Part shown: one piece after another, positions 1-6,133 of the stretch | How positions within the stretch are numbered: the first letter of the stretch is position 1 | Layout of the letters: every line of letters starts with the position of its first letter | Assembly (NCBI GenBank): GCA_965656715.1 | Contig: CBFHLR010000078.1 | Span: forward strand, 1 to 6,891 | DNA from: Coraliomargarita sp965656715 | Lineage (GTDB): Bacteria > Verrucomicrobiota > Verrucomicrobiia > Opitutales > Coraliomargaritaceae | Direction of reading: 5' to 3' | Length of the DNA: 6,891 nt | Translations under genes and position numbers: made by a program | The notes under the pieces: generated by a model | Seen by the model: the letters and a program-made list of their open reading frames with translations, nothing else | Database searches by the model: none | Told to the model about the DNA's origin: nothing

Positions 1-777
1 ATGGCCGCCAAGCGGCAGGCACTACAGCATTTGATCCGCCCTGTGCGCGAATCGGAACTGGAGCGCATGGCTGGCATCCGCAAGCAAGGCGGTAGCTTCC
101 TAGATGCGCTCGCTCGCGAAGACCGCCTTTCCGTGATCGCAGAGATCAAGCGTAAGTCGCCCTCTGCAGGACAAATCGCCGCGCAGGATCTCGATGCAGT
201 CGAGCAAGCACGTAAATACGTAAACGCTGAGGCCGATTGCTTCTCTGTGCTCACCGATACCGATTATTTTGGTGGCACACTTAAAGATCTCTGGGATGTC
301 GTCGATTTCCTCGAAGAACACCAGCGCCAGACTCCCTGCCTACGCAAGGACTTCATGATCCATCCGATTCAGGTGCTCGAAGCCGCCGAAGCCGGTGCAC
401 GTTGTATTCTGATCATCGTTCGCGCACTCGAAGACGACGACATCAAAGCACTTTACGAAGCAGCCGGTATCGCTGGCCTCGACGCACTGTTTGAAATTCA
501 CGAAGAGCGCGAACTCGAGAAAGCACTCAAGTTCGATCCGAAAATCGTCGGCGTGAACAACCGCGACCTCAAGCGCTTTAAAACCGACCTTTCCGTATCC
601 GAATTACTGATTCCACAGATTCCGGACGACATCATCAAGGTCAGCGAAAGTGGAATCTTTGAGTTGGAAGACGCAGAGCGCGCCAGCGCCTGTGGAGCGG
701 ATGCCATTTTAGTTGGCGAAGCGCTCATGCGCAGTGAAGACCCCGAAGCACTCGTCGAAGCCTTCCATAAAGCCTAA
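1..777 (+). CDS. trpC: Indole-3-glycerol phosphate synthase, probably 5'-truncated by the window edge
   Basis: This enzyme closes the ring of 1-(o-carboxyphenylamino)-1-deoxyribulose 5-phosphate, releasing CO2 and water, to give indole-3-glycerol phosphate, the penultimate stage of tryptophan synthesis in the cytoplasm. The 258 readable residues cover the whole (beta/alpha)8 barrel. Visible family motifs are AEIKRKSPS (residues 47-55, with the catalytic Glu48 and Lys50), LRKDF (114-118, catalytic Lys116), LFEIH (163-167, Glu165), GVNNRDL (184-190, Asn186) and VSESGI (214-219, Glu216 and Ser217). All key residues are present, so it should be active. Family members usually have a few residues of the type ILDxI before the KR that appears here at positions 4-5, so the ATG at base 1 is probably internal and the true start lies just upstream of the window. 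No other trp gene is seen. Its TAA stop overlaps the stop of the convergent gene that follows. Confidence 0.96.
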   Translation: MAAKRQALQHLIRPVRESELERMAGIRKQGGSFLDALAREDRLSVIAEIKRKSPSAGQIAAQDLDAVEQARKYVNAEADCFSVLTDTDYFGGTLKDLWDVVDFLEEHQRQTPCLRKDFMIHPIQVLEAAEAGARCILIIVRALEDDDIKALYEAAGIAGLDALFEIHEERELEKALKFDPKIVGVNNRDLKRFKTDLSVSELLIPQIPDDIIKVSESGIFELEDAERASACGADAILVGEALMRSEDPEALVEAFHKA

Positions 778-1709
778 AGTTCTATCTCGATGTCGCGCAG
801 CAGTTCCTCCCGCTGCACTTCATTGATTTCAGGCATTTTAAATCGCGACTCTAAGCCTGAATCGTCACCGGGAAAGGACAGTTCAACAGGCTCACTACCA
901 GAGACGCTGATACGATCTCGTCCCGACTTAGGCATGTAGGCGGCAGAGTCTCGTGCGAACATCCAGGACGCCGCACCGACATTCAAATCGACATCCAGGA
1001 GTCGCACAGCATGCACTTGCTCACCATTCGAGGACATCACACTGCGAAAAGGGATCTGCAAGCCCCCGACCTCACGATGCTCAAAATGATCTGTTATCTC
1101 CTGCTGCCCACTCACGGCATTCGTAACCACTTGTCGGCGCTCAACAAAATCAGTCACATCGATAAAATACTCCACAACTAAGCCATCTGGCAAGCGAACC
1201 TGAAAGCGATAACACAGCTCTCCATTCACCCTCTCGGTGGCCAGCAAGTCGATCGTTTTACCCGGCATATTCGGATAGAGTAAATGCCCACCAATGCTGG
1301 CATCCCGTAAAAAGTTAATCGCTTCCAACTCGGGCATGTCGATCGCCTCAGGCGAAGCATCTGTGCCTAATTGCCAGGCATCTTGACCATCCGTCGCCAT
1401 CACTACACGCATATGGTTAGCGCCATAGATGACGATCTTACAGTAATTGGGCTTCTTCTTGAACGCGACGAACTCAACCATTCCCTGCGGTAACTCGAGC
1501 ACGCCGTGAAAGCGGATACTCTGCACCTTCCCCCAGCTGGCTATACCTCCTAGTGTTTTCTGATAGTAGTTCGACAACAGCGTCTCCATCTCAGCAGACT
1601 GACCAACTAAGCGCATCGCCTCAGCTGGAATCGGGCGATAGCCCTCCTCCGCCTCCTGAGCACATAAGGACGCGGCAGCACACAAAAGGATTGCGACTAG
1701 CTGTTGCAT
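774..1709 (-). CDS. Secreted LolA-like protein, second gene of a paralogous pair, with a C-terminal extension
   Basis: The 311-residue product starts with a short signal peptide (residues 1 to about 18: MQQLVAILLCAAASLCAQ) without a proper lipobox, so it is probably a soluble periplasmic protein. The rest resembles the outer-membrane lipoprotein-sorting (LolA/LolB-fold) superfamily: a beta-rich sheet with FVAFKKKPNY (80-89), ATDGQDAWQ (105-113), GGHLLYPNMPGK (140-151) and a strand pair around VRLPDGLVVEYFID (171-184). Such proteins bind lipid or lipoprotein acyl chains in a hydrophobic cavity; that role here is inference from fold. It is clearly paralogous to the gene just upstream, sharing for example HLLYP, KKPxY and DGQxAW. 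After residue 252 it carries about 60 extra residues, rich in Asp/Glu and Ser, that the partner lacks. A good ribosome binding site supports the start. It lies 18 bp after the partner gene, so the two are probably co-transcribed. The last four bases overlap trpC. Confidence 0.85.
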   Translation of the reverse strand: MQQLVAILLCAAASLCAQEAEEGYRPIPAEAMRLVGQSAEMETLLSNYYQKTLGGIASWGKVQSIRFHGVLELPQGMVEFVAFKKKPNYCKIVIYGANHMRVVMATDGQDAWQLGTDASPEAIDMPELEAINFLRDASIGGHLLYPNMPGKTIDLLATERVNGELCYRFQVRLPDGLVVEYFIDVTDFVERRQVVTNAVSGQQEITDHFEHREVGGLQIPFRSVMSSNGEQVHAVRLLDVDLNVGAASWMFARDSAAYMPKSGRDRISVSGSEPVELSFPGDDSGLESRFKMPEINEVQREELLRDIEIEL

Positions 1710-1718
1710 TCGATCCAG

Positions 1719-1723
1719 CTCCT
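1719..1723 (-). promoter_or_regulatory. Ribosome binding site of the second LolA-like gene
   Basis: On the minus strand the sequence reads AGGAG followed by nine bases and the ATG at 1709. It lies inside the 18-bp spacer between the two paralogous genes. This decides the start of the downstream gene and supports separate translation from a shared mRNA. Confidence 0.75.
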
Positions 1724-1727
1724 AGGC

Positions 1728-2522
1728 TTACTTCGGCATGTGAAACATGAACGGCATGATGCCCGTATTCACCTTCACTTCATCCAACTCCAGCGTGGAT
1801 ACCAATTCACCGTTTTCATAGTTTCGCACACGCTTCGCGATCGGCATCCCGAATTCACGGATGTAATCCTCGTAGACCACTTCACTCACCAGTCCAGTCT
1901 TGGTATCCGTATTCACCACCTTCACTTCCAGATAGCTGCGAATATCAATATAGTAATCGACCACAAAGCCACTCTCTAAAGACACACGTATCTGGTGGCA
2001 GATGGCCGCATCGACGGGAACCGTATCAACATACTCAATACGCTTCCCCGTCGCGTAGGGATAGAGCAAATGATTTCCAAAGTTGGCTGAATGAATGAAA
2101 CGCCGGGCCTCGTTCTCCTCCATCGTGGCCGCTGCATTATTTTCACCATACTGACGCCATGCGACTTGCCCATCATAGCCTAACAGCACCGTATTGCCAT
2201 TTTCAGCCTCAAGCACCATTTTGATATAACTCGGTTTCTTCTGATACGCATCGATCTCCAGCAGATCCTGATCGACCTGTATCTGACCACTCACACGCAA
2301 GCTTTCGATCTTGTTCCAATGCGTTGGCCCACCAAGCCCCTCTGAATAGTAACGCGTAAGAATTTTCCCTAGCTTGGTGGATGCGTCCAAGTCCGGCATC
2401 GGCTTCTGACGCACGGTAATCGGAGCCTCTCCATCCGGATAGACCAAAACCTCCGCAGTCATCTGAACTGCAGCAAACAAACCGGCGCCACATAGTAGCG
2501 CTCTAAAAAGACCGGACTTCAT
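1728..2522 (-). CDS. Secreted LolA-like protein, first gene of a paralogous pair
   Basis: From the chosen ATG at 2522 the product has 264 residues. It begins with a classical signal peptide, MKSGLFRALLCGAGLFAAVQ, with likely cleavage near residue 23. The mature part is LolA/outer-membrane lipoprotein-sorting-like and aligns along its length with the downstream gene: YYSEGLGGPTHWNKI (58-72) against YYQKTLGGIASWGKV, DAYQKKPSYIKMV (91-103), GYDGQVAWR (115-123), GNHLLYPYATGKRIE (149-163), SGFVVDYYID (184-193) and EVKVNTGIMPFMFHMPK at the end. The same frame stays open upstream to a GTG at 2642 and an ATG at 2582, but those starts would place up to 40 extra residues before a complete signal peptide. 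The 2522 start also leaves a sensible 154-bp divergent promoter region. It has no clear Shine-Dalgarno sequence of its own. The substrate is unknown; an envelope lipid or lipoprotein role is inferred only from the fold. Confidence 0.83.
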   Translation of the reverse strand: MKSGLFRALLCGAGLFAAVQMTAEVLVYPDGEAPITVRQKPMPDLDASTKLGKILTRYYSEGLGGPTHWNKIESLRVSGQIQVDQDLLEIDAYQKKPSYIKMVLEAENGNTVLLGYDGQVAWRQYGENNAAATMEENEARRFIHSANFGNHLLYPYATGKRIEYVDTVPVDAAICHQIRVSLESGFVVDYYIDIRSYLEVKVVNTDTKTGLVSEVVYEDYIREFGMPIAKRVRNYENGELVSTLELDEVKVNTGIMPFMFHMPK

Positions 2523-2676
2523 AGTATAGAATGAGCGTAGAGCCGCCAGCCCACAGAAGGCAAGCACCCTCCTCAGGACCATGAACTCAATTTCGCGTTC
2601 CACAGAGAATCCACTGCGAGCCAAATTACAGCATCGACTCACAACGAAATCTCTCTAGCCATATCCCTAATCTACA
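2523..2676. other. Divergent intergenic region between the LolA-like pair and the pilC-like gene
   Basis: These 154 bp should hold the promoters for both directions. I see no convincing sigma70-type pair for either. The notable element is a perfect AGGAGG on the minus strand at 2568-2573, too far (45 bases) from the 2522 ATG to serve it directly. A very short reading frame follows it and ends on a TGA overlapping that ATG. There is no strong Shine-Dalgarno sequence before the plus-strand ATG at 2677. Confidence 0.4.
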
Positions 2677-3960
2677 ATGCCTCAGTTCGATTACAAAGCC
2701 CGCCAGAAATCTGGACCAATCACGACCGGCACGCTTGAAGCAGCCGACCGGCGGGCAGCCGTCCAGCGCTTGCAGCACGACGGGCTGCACCCAGTCACTG
2801 TCACCGAAGTCAAACGCAAGGGCTTCAGCCTAGGGCAATGGGCCAACAAAGCCAAAGCACTCCAAGCCCCCGCCCAAACAAGCGATGAGGCCGCACAAAA
2901 CAAAGCGATCAGCGGCGGCACACCCAAGCGCGAAAAAGTCGGCTTCAATTTCCTCAAGCGTCTATTAGAGCTCCACAACTCAGGCCTGCCAATCGGCGAC
3001 TCCATCCGCATTCTCAGCCAGCGTCTAAGCGACCCCGAACAAAAAGCCCTCGCGAACCAACTATGGCGCGACCTCAGCGAAGGCGCCACCCTCGCTGGCG
3101 CACTCAACCGCCAACCCAAGTATTTTTCCGGATCGGTCAGCTATGTGATCGAAGCCGGTGAAGCCACCGGTAGTTTGGCCCCGATCCTCCGCAAGGTCAT
3201 TGACTATTTGGAAGAGAAGCAGGCCATTCGCAAAAAAATGCTCACCAGCATGGCCTATCCGGCGCTGATCTGCTCAGTCGCACTGATTGTTGTGGTCATT
3301 TTCCTGACCGTCCTACTCCCGCAAATTCAAGGCATGCTCGACCAACTTGGCGGCGAAATGACCCTGAGTGCTAGAATCCTAATCGGGGGAGCGGACTTCA
3401 TGATCGCCTACGGCCCCTACGTCGTCGTGTTAATGATTCTTGGCGCCATCGCATTCAATCGCTGGCGAACTACCGACAAGGGGCTCCAGCTCAGCGACCA
3501 CTGGTTGCTAAGAATCCCATTACTGGGAAAAATCATCCTCCTCTCAGACCTTTTTCAATCTGGCAACCTCGTCAGCACGCTCCTCGAAAGTGGCATTAAC
3601 ACCACCGAGACCCTACGACTGACCGAGCGCACAATCAAAAACACCGAACTGCGCGAACGTTTCCACAATGCACGCGGCCAAATCAACGAAGGTCTTGGCA
3701 TTTCACAGGCCTTCAAGCGCAATCAGTTCATGCCGGACCTCTCACTCGACATCCTCGCAGTCGGCGAAAACACCGGCAACCTGGCGCACAGTATGGATGA
3801 AGTGACCCGCGGCTTCCGCGACGAATTAACCAAGCGCCTGACCGGCCTCACAGCAATGGTCTCCTCGATCGCCTTGGTCGCAGCCTTCTTACTGGTTGCC
3901 CTAATCGCGATGGGCATCATCACCAGCGTCTTCCAAGTCAGCCGCTCTTTGAGCATGTAA
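2677..3960 (+). CDS. GspF/PilC-type inner-membrane platform protein (type II secretion / type IV pilus)
   Basis: Proteins of this family sit in the inner membrane at the base of type IV pilus and type II secretion machines and couple the cytoplasmic ATPase to pilin assembly. The 427 residues show the usual plan: an N-terminal cap segment (1-45, starting FDYKARQKSG), a first T2SSF helical domain (about 88-195) with the hallmark VIEAGEATGSL (157-167), a hydrophobic helix at about 197-216, another at about 241-259, a second T2SSF domain (about 290-395) with AVGENTGNL (361-369), and a last membrane helix at about 394-417. A polar, Ala/Gln/Lys-rich linker at roughly 46-88 is longer than I would expect. 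No PilB/GspE ATPase, PilT or pilin gene lies beside it here, so I cannot choose between pilus and secretion and give no symbol. The start fits the family N-terminus, although no clear ribosome binding site precedes it. Its stop lies 3 bp from the convergent fcl stop. Confidence 0.93.
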   Translation: MPQFDYKARQKSGPITTGTLEAADRRAAVQRLQHDGLHPVTVTEVKRKGFSLGQWANKAKALQAPAQTSDEAAQNKAISGGTPKREKVGFNFLKRLLELHNSGLPIGDSIRILSQRLSDPEQKALANQLWRDLSEGATLAGALNRQPKYFSGSVSYVIEAGEATGSLAPILRKVIDYLEEKQAIRKKMLTSMAYPALICSVALIVVVIFLTVLLPQIQGMLDQLGGEMTLSARILIGGADFMIAYGPYVVVLMILGAIAFNRWRTTDKGLQLSDHWLLRIPLLGKIILLSDLFQSGNLVSTLLESGINTTETLRLTERTIKNTELRERFHNARGQINEGLGISQAFKRNQFMPDLSLDILAVGENTGNLAHSMDEVTRGFRDELTKRLTGLTAMVSSIALVAAFLLVALIAMGIITSVFQVSRSLSM

Positions 3961-3963
3961 GCG

Positions 3964-4920
3964 CTACTCGCGCAATGTTCCGTCGGCTTTTTCCTGAAGG
4001 AACGACTCGTAGGCCATCGGAACGCCCTTCTCGATTCGAATCTTTGGCTCCCATCCGGTCGCTTTGATGCGGGAGATATCGGTCAACTTGCGCGGCGTGC
4101 CATCCGGCTTGCTAGTGTCAAAGGTCAACTCTCCCTCGAAACCCACGCTGTCTTTAACCAGTCGGGCCAAATTACCAATCGTGATCTCCTTGCCACAGCC
4201 GAGATTGACCCACTCCGGCGGGTTTTCCAGCTGGAGCAGATGCAGAATCCCAGCCGCGGCATCATCGGCATGGAGAAACTCCCGTAGAGGGGTGCCGGTG
4301 CCCCAGATCGCAACTTCTGGAGCATTGCTGAGCTTCGCTTCATGAAAACGACGGATCAGCGCCGGCAGGACATGTGAGTTCTCAGGATGATAGTGGTCGC
4401 CAGGACCATATAGGTTGGTCGGCATCGCGGAATGATAGCACACTCCGTATTGGCGGCGGTAGAACTCACAAAGTTTTAGGCCTGCAATCTTAGCGATCGC
4501 ATAGGCCTCGTTGGTCGGCTCAAGCGATGACGTCAGCAGGGAATCCTCCTGAATCGGTTGCTCGGCAAATTTCGGGTAGATACAGGTGCTACCCAAGAAC
4601 AGCAAACGCTTCACACCCGAGCGGTAGGCTTCATCGATGGTGTTCTGCGCGATCGCAAGGTTCTCAAACATGAACTCGGCCGGATAGGTGCTATTCGCAT
4701 GGATGCCGCCCACCCGAGCTGCAGCAATAATAGCGACGTCAGGCTTTTCGGCAGCATAGAACTCACGCACCGCCGCCTGCGAAGTCAGATCCAGTTCGCT
4801 GCGCGTGCGAGTTACGATGTTCTGATAGCCAGCATAGCGTAGTGCACGGATCACAGCTGAGCCTACCATACCCCGATGGCCTGCAACGTAGATTTTTGAT
4901 GTTTGATCCATAGAGTTCAT
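3964..4920 (-). CDS. fcl: GDP-L-fucose synthase (GDP-4-keto-6-deoxymannose 3,5-epimerase/4-reductase)
   Basis: This NADPH-dependent short-chain dehydrogenase/reductase epimerises C3 and C5 of GDP-4-keto-6-deoxy-D-mannose and reduces C4, giving GDP-L-fucose. The 318-residue length is normal. The Rossmann nucleotide-binding loop is GHRGMVGSA (14-22). The catalytic set is complete: Ser111 and Cys113 in GSTCIYP (110-116), Tyr140 and Lys144 in YAIAK, and the acid His183 in ENSHV. NLYGPGDHYHP (169-179) is also a family signature. The enzyme is also called WcaG. It follows gmd on the same strand with a 116-bp gap, and the two catalyse consecutive steps. The first ATG (4920) is chosen because AAGGA lies 4 bases before it; a second in-frame ATG at 4911 would have a 13-base spacer. 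No glycosyltransferase that would use the product is in view. Confidence 0.96.
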   Translation of the reverse strand: MNSMDQTSKIYVAGHRGMVGSAVIRALRYAGYQNIVTRTRSELDLTSQAAVREFYAAEKPDVAIIAAARVGGIHANSTYPAEFMFENLAIAQNTIDEAYRSGVKRLLFLGSTCIYPKFAEQPIQEDSLLTSSLEPTNEAYAIAKIAGLKLCEFYRRQYGVCYHSAMPTNLYGPGDHYHPENSHVLPALIRRFHEAKLSNAPEVAIWGTGTPLREFLHADDAAAGILHLLQLENPPEWVNLGCGKEITIGNLARLVKDSVGFEGELTFDTSKPDGTPRKLTDISRIKATGWEPKIRIEKGVPMAYESFLQEKADGTLRE

Positions 4921-5036
4921 TGAATCCTTAACCTAAAATGATTACTCCATACCCTACCCATGCCCAACCGCAATTGATCGAGGGATACTATAGAGATGCA
5001 ATCGAACACGAGTAAGATACAGAGTAAAAGTCGTCC
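4921..5036 (-). other. gmd-fcl intergenic leader with a G-rich tract
   Basis: The 116-bp gap is long for two genes of one operon. On the minus strand it contains five closely spaced G runs (GG, GGG, GGG, GGG, GG between 4969 and 4947), about 20 bases before the fcl ribosome binding site. A TATAGT hexamer at 4987-4992 resembles a -10 box, but no matching -35 is seen, so a separate fcl promoter is only a possibility. The hexamer TTACTC occurs twice (5022-5027 and 5010-5015), with its inverse at 4942-4947; this may be chance. No terminator-like hairpin with a U tract is visible. Confidence 0.35.
4925..4929 (-). promoter_or_regulatory. Ribosome binding site of fcl
   Basis: On the minus strand AAGGA precedes the ATG at 4920 by four bases. 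The spacing is short but acceptable, and is better than the 13 bases to the alternative ATG at 4911. It indicates that fcl is translated independently of gmd even if the two share a transcript. Confidence 0.55.
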
Positions 5037-6053
5037 CTAGCCGTTGGTTGCTTGCTTGTATGCGAGCTCTTGCTTGGCGAGCACGAGGTCCGCATCCACC
5101 ATGATCTTTACGAGCTCCTTGAAACCGACCTTTGGCTCCCATCCGAGCTGTTTTTTGGCCTTAGCAGGATCACCGATCAGCAAATCCACTTCGGTCGGAC
5201 GCTCATAGCGCTTGTCATAGTCGACGTATTTTTCCCAATCGAGATCGAGGTTATTGAAAGTCTCGACAACAAAGTCCTTTACGGAATTAGTATCGTTGGT
5301 GGCCATCACGTAGTCATCGCCCTCGTCCTGCTGGAGCATCAACCACATAGCCTCCACGTATTCCTTCGCGTAACCCCAATCGCGCTGCGCATCGAGATTA
5401 CCGAGGTAAAGCTTATCCTGCAGCCCAAGCTTAATACGAGTTGCTGCTCGAGTGATCTTACGTGTCACGAAGGTCTCACCACGACGTGGCGATTCGTGAT
5501 TGAACAAAATACCATTAGTCGCGTGCATTCCATAGGACTCGCGGTAGTTAACAGTCAGCCAATAGGCATAGACTTTAGCACAGCCATATGGCGAACGCGG
5601 GTAGAACGGAGTCTTCTCTGTCTGTGGCACTTCCTGCACCATGCCGAACATCTCCGAGGAAGAGGCCTGATAAAAACGGCACTTACCCTCCAAACCGACT
5701 TCACGAATTGCCTCAAGCAAGCGGAGTGTTCCCAAACCAGTCACATCACCGGTGTATTCCGGAACGTCGAAGGACACACGAACGTGACTCTGCGCACCGA
5801 GATGATAAATCTCATCGGGTTGAATCTGGTAGAGCAACTTCATCAACATCACGCCATCGGCCAAATCACCGTAGTGGAGGAAGAGCTTCGTGCCGTGCAC
5901 GTGCGGATCATTGTAGAGGTGGTCGATACGCTGCGTGTTGAAAGTCGAACAACGACGAATGATGCCGTGAACTTCATAACCTTTTTCAAGAAGGAGTTCC
6001 GCAAGGTAAGAGCCGTCTTGTCCAGTAATGCCAGTAATAAGTGCTTTTTTCAT
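5037..6053 (-). CDS. gmd: GDP-mannose 4,6-dehydratase
   Basis: This cytoplasmic NADP-dependent enzyme converts GDP-D-mannose to GDP-4-keto-6-deoxy-D-mannose, the first committed step towards GDP-L-fucose, and also the precursor of GDP-rhamnose and GDP-perosamine. The 338 residues match the family length. The Rossmann motif is GITGQDGSYL (8-17). RRCSTFNTQRIDHLY (33-47) is the typical segment after the second strand. The catalytic residues are in place: Ser132 (commonly Thr) and Glu134 in SSSEMFG, and Tyr156/Lys160 in SPYGCAK. LFNHESPRRGETFVTRKIT (183-201) is a strong signature of this family. The adjacent downstream fcl makes GDP-L-fucose the likely end product. The start is fixed by the N-terminal MKKALITGITGQDG; no Shine-Dalgarno sequence is apparent. 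A TATAAT at 6112-6117 on the minus strand could be its -10 box, giving a leader of about 50 bases. Confidence 0.98.
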   Translation of the reverse strand: MKKALITGITGQDGSYLAELLLEKGYEVHGIIRRCSTFNTQRIDHLYNDPHVHGTKLFLHYGDLADGVMLMKLLYQIQPDEIYHLGAQSHVRVSFDVPEYTGDVTGLGTLRLLEAIREVGLEGKCRFYQASSSEMFGMVQEVPQTEKTPFYPRSPYGCAKVYAYWLTVNYRESYGMHATNGILFNHESPRRGETFVTRKITRAATRIKLGLQDKLYLGNLDAQRDWGYAKEYVEAMWLMLQQDEGDDYVMATNDTNSVKDFVVETFNNLDLDWEKYVDYDKRYERPTEVDLLIGDPAKAKKQLGWEPKVGFKELVKIMVDADLVLAKQELAYKQATNG

Positions 6054-6133
6054 AGTGGCACTACTGTATCAGCTCTTGCACTGACTGTCTTTTCGTATTT
6101 ACGTATTAATTATTATATATTTGCGAACATCAA
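6054..6133. promoter_or_regulatory. AT-rich divergent promoter region between gmd and the sugar-sensing regulator
   Basis: These 80 bp separate two divergent starts and become markedly AT-rich between about 6091 and 6122. For gmd (minus) there is a perfect TATAAT at 6112-6117 but no good -35. For the regulator (plus), CTGACT at 6081-6086 and TATTAA at 6104-6109, 17 bases apart, each match four of six consensus positions. Two adjacent eight-base direct repeats, CGTATTTA (6094-6101) and CGTATTAA (6102-6109), overlap this candidate -10 and could be an operator. All promoter calls are by eye. Confidence 0.4.

Noticed and set aside
774..1709. Lipoprotein signal at Cys16 of the second LolA-like protein
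   Set aside because: The residue before the cysteine is Leu, not Gly/Ala/Ser, so the lipobox rule is not met; an ordinary signal peptide is more likely.
2523..2642. N-terminal extension of the first LolA-like gene to a GTG at 2642 or an ATG at 2582
   Set aside because: It would place up to 40 residues before a complete signal peptide, has no convincing ribosome binding site, and its paralogue has no such extension.
3979..4006. Inverted repeat GTTCC/GGAAC just after the pilC-like gene as a terminator
   Set aside because: The stem is short, the loop long, there is no T run after it, and it lies within the coding sequence of fcl.
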